Source of the DNA: Trametopsis cervina
Taxonomy: Eukaryota; Basidiomycota; Agaricomycetes; Polyporales; Irpicaceae
NCBI GenBank assembly: GCA_022385755.1
Contig: MU278357.1
Coordinates: 920,476 to 984,475 of the forward strand
Direction of reading: 5' to 3'
DNA length: 64,000 nucleotides
Part shown: positions 24,640 to 35,607 of the stretch, in pieces
Layout: each line of letters opens with the position of its first letter
How positions within the stretch are numbered: position 1 is the stretch's first letter
Notes under the pieces: generated by a model
Database searches by the model: none
Told to the model about the DNA's origin: nothing
The model's input: the letters and a program-made list of their open reading frames with translations, nothing else
Translations under genes and position numbers: made by a program

Positions 24640-26251
24640 ATGGCTGACCAGGGTCAGTGCCGTCGGGAGCCGATCCCGCCTTTTTTGTGGATACGAGGGT
24701 TTTTATGAGTGTGGATACGCCAGCCTCATTTCACCAGTAAGGACAATGCTCGTTGCTGACACTGCTGACCTGGCCTCCTCCACGTTCCGAGTCAGCTTCA
24801 GCTCTTGCCACCACCAGACCTCCGACCACTGGGTCTCTTCTCGCTAATCTTTACGAGCTTTACGCCTATCACGACATGTACGACCAGGCTGCTGCGCCAG
24901 ATGCGAGTCCAATGCGAGTGTGGAAGCTCCCGGAGAGACCGTGGAAGAAGGTACGTGAGGGCTACTCATTCGTGCAGCTCTGCGATTGCTCATAACTCTT
25001 TCCGTACAGCTCAAGCGATGGGCTTCGCTTCCGTCCTGGCAACTCGCACCACAGAACCGTCAGCTCTTCAAGTGCCCGACTTGCGCCTTCACCAATACGT
25101 ACGGAGAGATCTGTCTTCAGTGCAGTAGGCGCGGATGTGTTCCTCAAGTCAGCCACACTCTGAAGCGGCGCAGGGTCAGTGCCCCTCAGCTCTTGAATGA
25201 TCTGCAGAAAGAGCAGTTGCACAAGATACAGCGTCGTCATACGCTGTACAAGCCTTCTGGTCAACAAGCGTCCACAGGCTTGGACCTGTTGTCTGTTTGT
25301 CCACCGGAGACAAAGACAGTACGTCGTCGTCGGCATCGCGATGCCGCTGTGTTCTCCATACACGATGTGGCCGCCGCGGCCTGTCTGGTATGTACGTTCG
25401 GATCGAAGGATGAATGACTACTCATTGGGATATGACAGAGTCCTGAGGCCAACTTCTATGTTCAGTCGATCATATTAACTCGAGACGAGGAAGCCTCGCC
25501 ACCCGCTTCGCCTGTTCTGTCAGACGTCCCAGAGGGGTCTGTAGCAGAGAAAGAGCTGTTCCAAACTCTTCCTGTCACCCCCGGTTCACCACGAACTCTG
25601 AGACGCAAGAAGCGATTCTCTCTCACCAGGCAACGGTCCAGCTCTCTTCGAAACAGGTCAAGTTTGCGCCACTCAACGTTTTCAGCGCATGAGCTGGCTC
25701 TGCCCTCCCCTCTTCATACCCCCGTCACCCGTCCACACTTGTCCTCCGCCATGTTTACTCCTCCTCCCACTCTAGAACATAAATTTGGGACTGTGCCTCT
25801 GGGCCACCCTTCCCGACCGCTCTATACCGCAATTAGACGAAACTTGTTCATGCCTTCCACTCCCTCCGGCAACGACTCCCCTCTTCGCCACAGCCTCACC
25901 GCATCTACACCCGAGCCAATCTCGCATCTACGCGCACGATCTCTCGATCTTCAGCCCTCATTCGATTTCTCCGAGGGCGGAAACTTCGCTTCAGTCTACT
26001 TCCATCGCCCGTACGCCGTCGACTTATCCTCCGGAGCTGGTTGCTCGCTGAGCGGCGAGACAGAGCTCCGCATGGAGCTCGCGCGTCGAAACACCATCGG
26101 TGGTTCCGCCGCTCACCCCGAGTATAAGTTTGAATACCGCGATGCCAAGCAGAGTTCGGGTGGTGGCATGAAACTGACGGTGAAGAAGATCGGGCAGGGG
26201 TTGAGGAACCTCGTAATGCTGAGGAGGCCTTCAACCCCTGCCAACCTCTAG
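24640..26251 (+). CDS. Zinc-ribbon protein of unknown function
   Basis: Four exons (24640-24652, 24742-24950, 25010-25387, 25439-26251) total a multiple of three and give 470 aa. Around residue 95-120 the motif CPTCAFTNTYGEICLQC (Cx2C, ten residues, Cx2C) looks like a small zinc ribbon. It is followed by a basic region (KRRRVSAPQLLNDL, QRRHTLYK). The rest is Ser/Pro-rich and ends in an ordered-looking MKLTVKKIGQGLRNLVMLRR. I recognise a pattern common in basidiomycete orphans but no named family. The 13-nt first exon (MADQ) is the least certain part: the frame has no ATG before residue 45 without it. Confidence 0.72.
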
Positions 26252-26625
26252 TCTCATTTGCTCTACTATCGACATTGGTCTGCTATTACTCGTTATACCC
26301 GCATACCCTTCATGTCCCATACGTCTCACGACTCACTCTCATACCACGGCTTCTTCACGATACATTTTGCTGTTTTTTTTTTTTTTTGCTTAGGACCATT
26401 TGTTGCTACGGGATACCCTACTACGCACGCTTTTTCTACGACTGTACATGATTCGCAATGCATATTCTCTCGCCGTTCGTATGACCAGCCTCCGATGCCA
26501 GGTCCCAAAATGGAAAACGAGGCTTTGTGGCGTGAGGCCGGTAGCTTGGCGCCGGACGCTGAGTCCGGAGTGATGCTTCTGCGAGCCGCGCTGATGAGCC
26601 TATCTCTATCGCCTAGCTGATCAAC

Positions 26626-27287
26626 ATGTCTGGCAGGGCGGCCAAAGAGCCTACGCGGCAACAGCTCTCCTCCCGACTGCATTACAGCCAGCAGACTCCT
26701 CTCTTCATCCAACGACTGCAGAACCGCGTCTCAGGCATACCGGATGACGAAGAAGAAGACGACGAGTATGAGGACGACGGGTCGGGACGGCCGCCGATCC
26801 CCAAACGACCTGCTATTCCGGAGAGGCCTGATGACGATCCTGGCAGTGCGGGGGAGGATGACGAGGGAGAGGCACCGCAGATCGTGGTCTTGAAGGAGGG
26901 GAAGCACTTGAGTGAGCGGGAGGTTGAGAACGAGAAGCGCAAAGGTGTGTTATTGGTCCTTGTTGCGCTGTCTTGAGCGCAATGACGCTTATGCAGACTG
27001 GGTTCACGACAGCTAGGGGCCTGTCTCCTCTACGTGAAGCCGCAGACGAGGAGAAGGATGCCCAAGAGACGTCCAAAGCAAACAGCTCATCCTCCAAGCC
27101 CAAAGCGAAGTCACAAGCCCAGGTGCTGTCCTTTTCGTCCTCTGGGTCAAGTACGAAACCGGGGGCAAAGAAGCGAAAGATTGTGGGAGACGCAGATGCC
27201 GGGGAGTCAAGTGCAAAAGCAGCAAAGCCCTCGAAGAAGCCCAAGAAAGCGCAGAAGAAGCTGCTCTCGTTCGGAGACGACGCGTAG
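26626..27287 (+). CDS. DUF4604 domain protein
   Basis: Two exons (26626-26944, 27013-27287) give 197 aa. The N-terminus RQQLSSRLHYSQQTPLFIQR, the acidic EEEDDEYEDDGSGRPPIPKR, then ERPDDDPGSAGEDDE and IVVLKEGKHLSEREVENEK-RKARGLSPL match the small DUF4604 family found across eukaryotes. The C-terminal half is a Lys/Ser-rich, probably nuclear tail ending KKLLSFGDD. The acceptor at 27013 was chosen over the one at 26997 because only it keeps the frame. Function is unknown; a role linked to RNA or chromatin has been suggested only from composition. Confidence 0.82.
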
Positions 27288-27795
27288 CTCGACTCATTTT
27301 CCTCGAGATGACTCGCTCTGATCGTTGTCGTGCGGGATCAATGTGCTTACTCTCAGGACGGTAAGTTGTGAAATCCTGTTCTCGTGTTCCAGTGATCCTG
27401 ACTCTCCTTCTAGGCACTGCATTTTGCGGGACTGTCGATCGTTTGCCTCAGCAGATTTTGAATATGGCACGCCGGGGTGGAATTATTGCTGTATGGGCAG
27501 CCGAGTCCGAGCGGTCCCGAGAGGCTCAGCCTTTGCTCGCGAGGGCCATACATTGATCGCCTTTCCAAGCCGTCCGCTTGTGTCGTCGTCACCAGATGTC
27601 CGCGACCATGTTCCTTCCGCTATGCATGAATGAATGTAATATGTATGATGCAAGATGCCACAGCCACAGTCAATTTCGAGGCGCTAATTACTACCTCCGC
27701 TTATTGACCCTCGAGATCACGTGGCACTTCTACGCGTCGATCACTCAGCTTCGAGCTGCTTATCTTCTTGTACCTGTTCCAGTTTGTCTGTCGCA

Positions 27796-28447
27796 ATGTT
27801 CCGACCAACCACAGTACGGTTGGCTAAGTCAATAAGCGAGCAACCACTCAACCTGCAGCAAGCTAGCGCAGCTTTGCTGCCTCCGCTCCCGTAAAGTCCA
27901 CACAGTTTGCCAATGATATATTGAACAACTTACTCATATCCCCAAGATTGTACCGCGCCTTGCTTAGAGCTCACAGGCGACTGCCTCCCGAAATGCGTTC
28001 GCTTGGGGATGACTACGTGAAGTCAGGTGAGGGCGTTCTCCCGGATGTTACACCACAAGGTTGGAGATGCTGACTGAAGCGATGATGCTACGCGCAGAAT
28101 TTAGGACGCTACAGAAGGTCGAAAACCCCTTGCACGTCATAGGCTTTCTGACTCAATGGAAGATATACTTGGACGAGCTTCCCGCTGACCCCAACCAGGA
28201 GTTCCGAGGCGCGAAATTGGATCAAACGATTCTGCAAAAGGTGCGCTTCACACCGGGCTAAACTGATTTCTGCCGCCGTATTTTCAATGCTGACGCTTTT
28301 ATCTTTGGCGTCTCGTCTTGCTCCTAGATGTCCGCGGAACAGATAGGACAGTTGTACGAGCTCATGCATGCCGCCAAGGATGTGTGGAAGCCGGTTTCAG
28401 AGCTGCAAGAGCAGGACGAATCTGCCTCCGAAGAGAACAAGTCATAG
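27796..28447 (+). CDS. Succinate dehydrogenase assembly factor 3 (SDHAF3/ACN9)
   Basis: Four exons (27796-27890, 27947-28026, 28098-28240, 28328-28447) give 145 aa. After a mitochondrial-type leader (MFRPTTVRLAKSI) comes the LYR-type core LPPLP-LYRALLRAHRRLPPEM, then LGDDYVKSEFRTL, NPLHVIGFLTQWKIYLDEL and IGQLYELMHAAKDVWKPVSE. These are strongly diagnostic. SDHAF3 is a matrix LYR-family chaperone that protects the Sdh2 iron-sulphur subunit during complex II maturation; yeast mutants fail to grow on acetate. The first intron splits the LPPLP/LYR boundary, so the start is only visible after splicing. Confidence 0.93.
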
Positions 28448-28850
28448 TGCAGCCACAGGTATAGAATACATCGCATTCGTCACAACTTTCTTTCATTCCT
28501 TCTGAGGTCTACGGTCAGCAGCATGTTTGGATTGGCTCTTGTGTTGTCTCTTAGCGCTCGCTGACCTTGGAACACACCAATAATATCGCTCCGGTTGTTT
28601 CCTGCTCACCTATACCGTCGGTTTATTCTCACAGCGTGAACACGGTATTTTCCTTCATCACCCAGCCGTGTAAACCTCAATATCCGTGAGTCCGTATGCC
28701 TCCGGGCTCCCGCAGTCACGCGTGCATCCGTGAGATGGCATCTGGAGAGCATTCACCCCGCAGCGCTCAACCGTGACGGTGCTACCGGGCACTGATCGGC
28801 ACCTCCTCTTGATCTAATCCTTAGTTGCGAGCCCTTTCCGCTCGCTGCAG

Positions 28851-28858
28851 TATATAAA
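28851..28858 (+). promoter_or_regulatory. TATA box of the cyanase gene
   Basis: The sequence TATATAAA lies about 57 bp upstream of the cyanase ATG and is followed by pyrimidine-rich sequence, a typical initiator context in basidiomycetes. It is the clearest TATA element in front of any gene in the left half. Confidence 0.6.
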
Positions 28859-28914
28859 GAGGCTTGAACGGCCTACATCTCCTATCAACTTCTCCTTCTC
28901 TTTACACGACGATC

Positions 28915-29860
28915 ATGTCTGCACCAGGATCAGCCTCCGCTCTCGTTCGTAGACGCCATGAATGCATCTCAGGTCCATACTAATCTTCATGCACTCTACA
29001 GAGGATTAACCCCACGGCCGAGCCGTTCAACAGCCTTCCATCGATATGTGCCCAGCTCCTGGAAGCTAAGGCCAGGAAAGGTACATATCATGCACTAATT
29101 TCTGTACACCGCGCCCTTGCTCACAAATTGCCTCTACAGGGCTGACCTTCGCTGAGATCGGCAAGGCCATGGACCGCGACGAGGTGTGGGTGGCTGCTGT
29201 CTTCTACGGCCAAGTGCGTTTCCGCTCTCCTTCTTCACCGTTTTGCACATATCTCACCTGCCGTCCCCGTACATAGGCTAAGATGGAAGCCAAGGACATC
29301 GCAAGCCTCGCGCAAACCCTCGACATGCAGGAGGACGCCATCTCAGCCGAGCTTGGTCCCCACTGGTGGCCCCGCCGCGGGCTCGGCCCCATGCCCCCCA
29401 CGGACCCGGTCCTCTACCGGTTGTTCGAGGTACGCATCGCACACCATGCGAATTATCCACCGCGCTATATCCCACGCTGTTCGGGCTGACGGTACGATGT
29501 GTTTTGACAGGGCGTGCTTGTGTACGGTCACGCTATCAAGGTATGTCTGTAATCTGTCCTATCCGACCGGTGCCAATTGACGCGAACGCCGTTCTCCCAC
29601 CTCACAGGCTATCATCCATGAGAAGGTACGCCTGTGGTGATTGTAGAGTTGATGAAATACCGACTCACGTTTTGCGCCCTCACAGTTCGGCGATGGAATC
29701 CAGTCCATGATCGACTGCAAGGTTACTATCGACAGGAAGGAAGATCCCAAGGGTGATCGTGTCCTCTTGACCTTCGAGTGAGTAGTCTTCCTCGCTTCCG
29801 TATTCCGCGATACTAACAAATGTATACAGCGGCAAATTCTTAAGTTACTCCCAGTGGTGA
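28915..29860 (+). CDS. Cyanate hydratase (cyanase)
   Basis: Eight exons (28915-28944, 29002-29080, 29140-29213, 29277-29429, 29511-29540, 29608-29625, 29686-29777, 29830-29860) give 168 aa, the family length. The N-terminal helical part reads ARK-GLTFAEIGKAMDRDE. The catalytic domain reads [38 protein letters not shown] and supplies the conserved Arg, Glu and Ser. It ends in GKFLSYSQW. The decameric enzyme breaks down cyanate with bicarbonate to ammonia and carbon dioxide, giving detoxification or nitrogen from cyanate. The sixth exon is only 18 nt (AIIHEK). A strong TATA box precedes the gene, consistent with inducible expression. Confidence 0.96.
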
Positions 29861-30170
29861 AGAATCTACCTATGTATCAATATCAACCCACACTTTCGAC
29901 CTGTAGGCATAGGCATACCTGCCAGGGTCATTTTGTAAAAACTCATCATGTATTCACATTCTGTACACCGTTCAAATCACACTGACGTGCATATTCATCT
30001 AACGTTCGGCGTGCAAATTCTACGGCTACGACTAGTAAATTGCATATTAAATCCGGGTGGGTCAGTTTCTGAAAGATAACATCCAGCAAGTAAGAAGAGT
30101 TAACGTAAGTTGACGGGTATGTAGATGGTCCAGGTCAGAAGAGGATCGCAATTTTAGCTACCAGCTGTCA

Positions 30171-32885
30171 TTATTGGTCCTCCTCTTCGTCATGCACCTC
30201 TTCTTCTGCGCCGCCTTCGTATTGACCCTCTTCTTCTACGAACTCTTCCTCAGCATCGACTAAGGCTTCTTGGTACTGTGGTGCGAATAGCAAAAAGATT
30301 AGAAAAAACAACATCGTTACCAGATAGAACGCTAAACGGTACCTGTTGGTATTCGGTACTGGAAGGAAGTCAATATATGGAACAGTGTGGAAGCATATTT
30401 GAAGGACGTACATCAGATCACGAGCATTGCTCTCAGCTTCAGAGAACTCCATGGTATCCATTCCTTCACCTGTAACAGAGGAACTTAGTGAACGGAGGTA
30501 TGACTGAGATTATTTTGTGAGACTGACTTGTATACCAGTGCAAGAAAGCACCGCTGGACGAGGATTAGTATAAGTTTGGCTATAAAAAGCGGGGACTTAC
30601 CGCTTGTACATGGCAGCGAACTATGAATAGGTGACGATGAGATGAATGAATGCTCTCTAAAAACTAGAGTGAACAACTCACCTGAGTCAGGTTACGCTTG
30701 AATAGCTCTTGTACGGAAGTGGAGTTGGCAAGGCAAGTCGCACTCTACAAGAAAGAAAGGCTTGTCAACTTTGTCGTTATGAATGGACGCATTGAAGTCT
30801 CACCCTTTTCTGGCCAATGGGAGGCACAGTACATAATGTGACAGACACATTGTCAGGAATCCATCTGTAACAGTATTAACTCCCTGCTGCATCATGAATA
30901 ATAATAATACGTACTCTACGAATTGCGACGAGTTCTTGCGTTGAAGATCGCCGACTGAAACCTATGAGAATAACGAATTAGTTGTCTTGGTGTGCCTGAA
31001 TACTGGTTCAACGTACTTCCGCCTGGACAGCCTGTTAGAATATTACTCTTCGTGAAGGTACAAGATAGCTCACCTCGCGGGAGGAGACATCACCACGGAA
31101 TATTGTGGCAGCCGTCAGGTATCGGCTGGACATTATCATGGTATGTTAGAAGCAGAGTGTGTTTGAAAGGTTCCATGCATACCCAAACCGGGGGTCGCAG
31201 GCGACCAGCAGATTTTTCCGGTCGAAGAGACTACGGAGGTTCAGTTAGAATGGAGAACAAGTTCAACGTTTCAATGGAACATACGCTTGGGTCAGGTCAG
31301 GAACAGACACGCTCAGGAACGCCTTGTCCGCCGGGTTGTAGAATGGAGCATAACTGGGCATCAAGAAGTGCAACTACAAGTGGACATCAGACGAATACAT
31401 GAAAGTCGATCTGTAGAACTCACACGGGGGAATGGAACGAGGTTGAGGCCAAGCTTCCGCAAATCTCTGATGGATCGGTCTAGCGGTGTACAATTACAAA
31501 TGTGAGTTAAACGCACCCGTTTAGCTGACCAGGGAACCGCAGACTAGTGCTTATTCCGCACATTACTTGAGAGATCAACTGAAAGCCCAATGAATCATTA
31601 TGATGACCCATTCTCGGGAGCGAGTGTGGAACTTACCACGTTGAGGTCGTCGAATGAGGGAGACTTTGTTTTCATCGTGCGTGCAGTAATCTCGTACCTG
31701 ATAATAGCTTAGCAAGAGAGGCGGCGGTTAAGTAGGTTGCACTGACAAGGCTTCGTTGTCAATGAGCATCGTGAGATCACTGTTCTCCACCAGTTGGTGG
31801 ATTGAGAGCAGTGCGTTGTATGGCTAGTAAACGGTGAGACAAAGAATGGCACAATAAAAGGGCAGGGTGTACTTCAACGACGGTGTCAGAGACCTGCGCA
31901 AAGTAACATTAGGACGAGAACAGATCGTATGCCATACAGTAGGTCTTACCTTGGGAGAAGGAAGAATGGAATATGTTGAGAGCATCCTATCCGGATATTC
32001 CTGTACGCATTCATATGAGGGGTCATGACGACTTGACAAAGATGGACACAACTTCTCGGAATTTCGACAAGAGCAAGGAGCCTAATCCTGCGCCGGTACC
32101 TCCACCCAGGGAGTGGATGAGCTGGAATCCTTGCAATGCATCGCAATTCTCGGCTTGCAGACGAAGCGTCTCGAGGATTGGGTCGACTAGCTCAGCGCCT
32201 TCTGTGTAGTATCCCTGCACTCAGGATGAGACTCCAATCAGCGCATACTTGCAGCGTCTCACCTTCGCCCAGTTATTTCCAGCACCCGAATCGCTCGTAA
32301 GGAACGTGTCCGGGCGGAATAACGCTCCTATTTTTCCTGCACGGATCTGAGGACGCGTCTGGTTGAGTGTGCGTCGAGTAGGATGACAGTCGAACGACGT
32401 ACGCGGTCGCATACCCCCGATTCGAGATCGATCTGAATGCTGCGTGGCACGTATTTCGGAGGCTCTCCTCGCAAACCGACTTCTTGGAAATATACATCGA
32501 CCTACGAGGCCATATTGTTTAACTGATCAGATCCTTATTGGAGGTAGACCGACGAAAGCCACGTACTCTTTCCAGTTGCAGAGGGTCAGTGCCTTGGGAG
32601 AACTATGACATCGACATCAGTCCGCGCACGCGAACTTCCAACTTTACAATGCGGGCTCACCCCGTTGTTGTCCAACCCGTGCTCCGCAAGCAACGTCTGC
32701 CAGAACCTCTCTCCAACTTGATTTCCAGCCTGTAACGCGTATCCTCTGTATCAGCCACCACCCTTCTAGTGTGGTATGTGTGTTCCGTACTGACCTGCCC
32801 AACCTGCACGTCGTCGGTATCAGTATATAATTTCACGATACGATCGACGCGTCGTTACCTGAATGTTCACTATCTCTCTCGGCAT
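30171..32885 (-). CDS. Divergent beta-tubulin paralogue
   Basis: I could thread 25 exons into a continuous protein of about 464 aa starting MPREIVNIQ and ending in an acidic tail. The second exon (32803-32795) is 9 nt and encodes VGQ. The GTPase loop reads [10 protein letters not shown], and DNEAL, PSPKVSDTVVEPYN, FPGQLN, DPRFGRYLTAA, FVEWIPDNV and [13 protein letters not shown] fix it as beta-tubulin. Differences are large: Ala replaces the near-invariant Cys12 (GQAGNQ), and at positions equivalent to 167, 198 and 200 it has Tyr, Leu and Met instead of Phe, Glu and Phe. No stop or frameshift remains after splicing, so it appears functional. It is probably a second, fast-evolving beta-tubulin rather than the main housekeeping copy, which I infer from the substitutions. 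Confidence 0.92.
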
Positions 32886-33260
32886 GTTGGACTAGCAAAC
32901 GGTGTAGTGAATGAAAAGGTAGCAGAGAGACGTGTGTCAGCGTATCTCGGCTGGATGGAGGACACCTCGAGCCACTTTTTGTTTGGTCCTGTTTTAATTG
33001 AAAGCTCGATGATTCCATTCTAGACCCTAGCTGGTCATGACTGAGACAATGACGAGTCAGAATATTCCTCCGAGCGGAACAGAATTTGAGCACGCTGTCT
33101 TCGGCCTGAGGCAAACACCCGAGGGTGCTCCGTATTTTGTCAAATTATTATACACAATTGTTACACTATGACTACAGCAATGCCGTCCGGGGTATATACT
33201 AAGGCTACAATAAGGTGGTGTGCGCACCAGGCGTGGGTATGTATAAGCATGCTCGTGGCA

Positions 33261-35089
33261 TTAGAAGATGTTCCAGAGACTTGATTTCTTAGTCAGTTTC
33301 CTGTGACGGCCGGATCCGGGAAGGTAGAAGAATGATTTCTTCTTCGGCTGCGAAACAGCAGAATCCGAGAATGACTGTCGTTTACTGTTTCCTATTGTCA
33401 GAGATCAGGCCGGATGGCAGATAACGTCTCACTTACCATATCGTATGTGAGTCACTTGATGGGGTAGAGATGGGCGAAGCAGACGTTGTGGGATTGATAT
33501 CATCGATGTCAACCGCGGCAAGTTGGGCCAACACAGGTCCCGTATTGTTGGCCGCAGTCCCTGTTGCAGGCTCCGATGTGGCAGTAGTCGAAGCATAGAC
33601 CGTTTGAAACACTGTAATCGTAGCAGACGGCGATGTGACTTGCTCTGTAGCCGGATCTACTGTTACAATGACCGTGCTATAGAAAGTGGACGTGGAAGGC
33701 GCCTTAGCTGTTGAAGGGGAGACCGAAGTGGTCTCTGGGGAGGCCGTCACCGTCACTATCGCGGTCTGAATCACAGTGGCTATAGTCGTTGAGACTGACA
33801 CGGACACAGATGGGGATGGACTTGAAGAGGAACCTAAGGATGACTGAGACAATAGAGAGACGGAGGTAGATCCAGCAAAGGTTGATGAACCTGAGGAATC
33901 GGGTGAGCTGGTAGCCGTGGCTGATGCTTGAGTCGACACGGATGTTTGTGCCGACACTGATGTTTGAGCCGACGCGGATGTGGCGGGTGCTTGCGAGCCC
34001 CCCAAGACAGGAGTCGGCACCAGAGTCTGATTAGCACTGGGCGGGGGAATACCACCGGGGTAAGAGTCTTCGAAAATATCATCTTGAGCACCATCGCGGA
34101 AGTTGTACATATCACGATAAGTCGGAGGGGAATATGTGCCTTCAAACATCTACAAATACTTAGGGCTTAGCGGGGTGTGACTAATCATCTGAATTAGCTC
34201 ACGTTATTGCGCTCCTGCTGGAACCAGTAGAAAGGTTGCTTGGCGCCGTATGTACAATTACCGGGTGCATCCTGCATCTTGCCGTTCTGAGGATCCTGCC
34301 CGCAACGACGTGGGACCTGAGGCTTAGCCAGGGCAACGTTTGACGTCGAGCCAGTTATATTGCATTGGAAGCCGTTCATGTAGTCTATCATAGCCACAAA
34401 GGTTTAGTATGATTGAATAGGGAACCCAGACGAAGACTCACTTTGCTCCCCTCCGCTGTCCGGGGAGTGAATCCAGAACCAAGCACAGATACAACCCCCA
34501 GGAGGACAGGGCGGCATTCGCTCCGGTACTTGGAAGTCGGTGAAGCGGTTCCATACGCAAGTGTGATTTACACTGAAGACTGTGAAGTCCTCTGGTTGCA
34601 CCTGTGTAACGTCGCTCTTGTATGTGATGGCGAGAGCACACCCCATGACATCGTTAATGCCGGTGGTATGCCACTCGCTCATGTCTGAACCGGGACAGGG
34701 ATCGTTTGGGTTATTGGGTTGACGTATGTCTCCGCCTTCAGAAGAAGCGAAATATGTGGTTGCGCCCTTGTTGCATGCCAGTTCTGCTGTAGCAGGTTGG
34801 CCCGCCGGGAGCTCGAAGAAGTCGTCTTTATGCGGTGGCATGTCGAGGTGATCATGGAACCACCAGGTCGAGAAGTCCATATTCATTAGAGGAGAGACAG
34901 GTCGATTGTCGAAAGAGTAGGTGTGATCCGTCGCATTGAACCCCCACATGGAAGGGTGCCAGAGAGCTGTAAGGGGGGAGTTTAGCATCTTCGGCTTAAG
35001 CAGCAAAAAGCTCGCGCACCGATATGAGCATGAGAAAGCTTCGATGCTAGGATCAGAGAAAAGACAGTGAGACTGCGTGTAGCGAACAT
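33261..35089 (-). CDS. AA14-type lytic polysaccharide monooxygenase, copy 1
   Basis: Five exons (35089-35020, 34966-34442, 34384-34203, 34149-33437, 33384-33261) give 537 aa. A signal peptide (MFATRSLTVFSLILA..) ends SHA, leaving an N-terminal His as in copper histidine-brace enzymes: HIALWHPSMWGFN. WWFHDHLDMPP holds the second brace histidine region. Many Cys follow ([33 protein letters not shown]). AA14 enzymes from white-rot fungi act oxidatively on xylan coating cellulose. After the catalytic domain (about 290 aa) is a Ser/Thr-rich stretch of some 200 residues, probably glycosylated. A final exon adds a basic tail ending SLWNIF. The last exon is inferred from a strong GTAAGT donor; otherwise the stop is at 33433. 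Confidence 0.88.
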
Positions 35090-35607
35090 GTCGTAAACTT
35101 GGAGGCAGTATCCTGAAGAAACTGAAGAGCTAGTGATAATCTAACGTAGAGAGCCCGTCTCGTACGTGAAGTAAGGAGGAGAGGATGCCAAGACAACTGC
35201 GGTCAGCGAGAGAAGGGACTTAAGTCTCACTAGAATTTAAGGCAGCGGGATGGAGAGGTATCAATGCCGCCAGGCCCTATTGTCCTCCCGCACAATTGTC
35301 TTGAAATAGCACTCGGCATTATCCCGTAGAGACGGTTATAGGCACAACAATACGGTCGCGCAGAGTCCACGGGAGTATCATCTTATTGCGTACAGTAGCA
35401 GCCGGCAGCTGTCGCCACGTCGAGGATGTGGTGGTAGGACATCGAGAGCATCAAACGCGACAAGACACTATGGTTATTCGGCGCCTAATACTAGTAACGG
35501 CCCGGGTTTACACTACTTAATTACAACGTTACTTACAGTAATACAAGGGTAACAAGCACATCAAATGATTAGCGTACAGTTTGTTTATAGGGTTACTAAA
35601 CAGCGAT

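Noticed and set aside
26370..26388. Poly-T run as a retroposon tail
   Set aside because: It is an isolated T tract in a probable 5' or 3' UTR with no target duplication or adjoining element.
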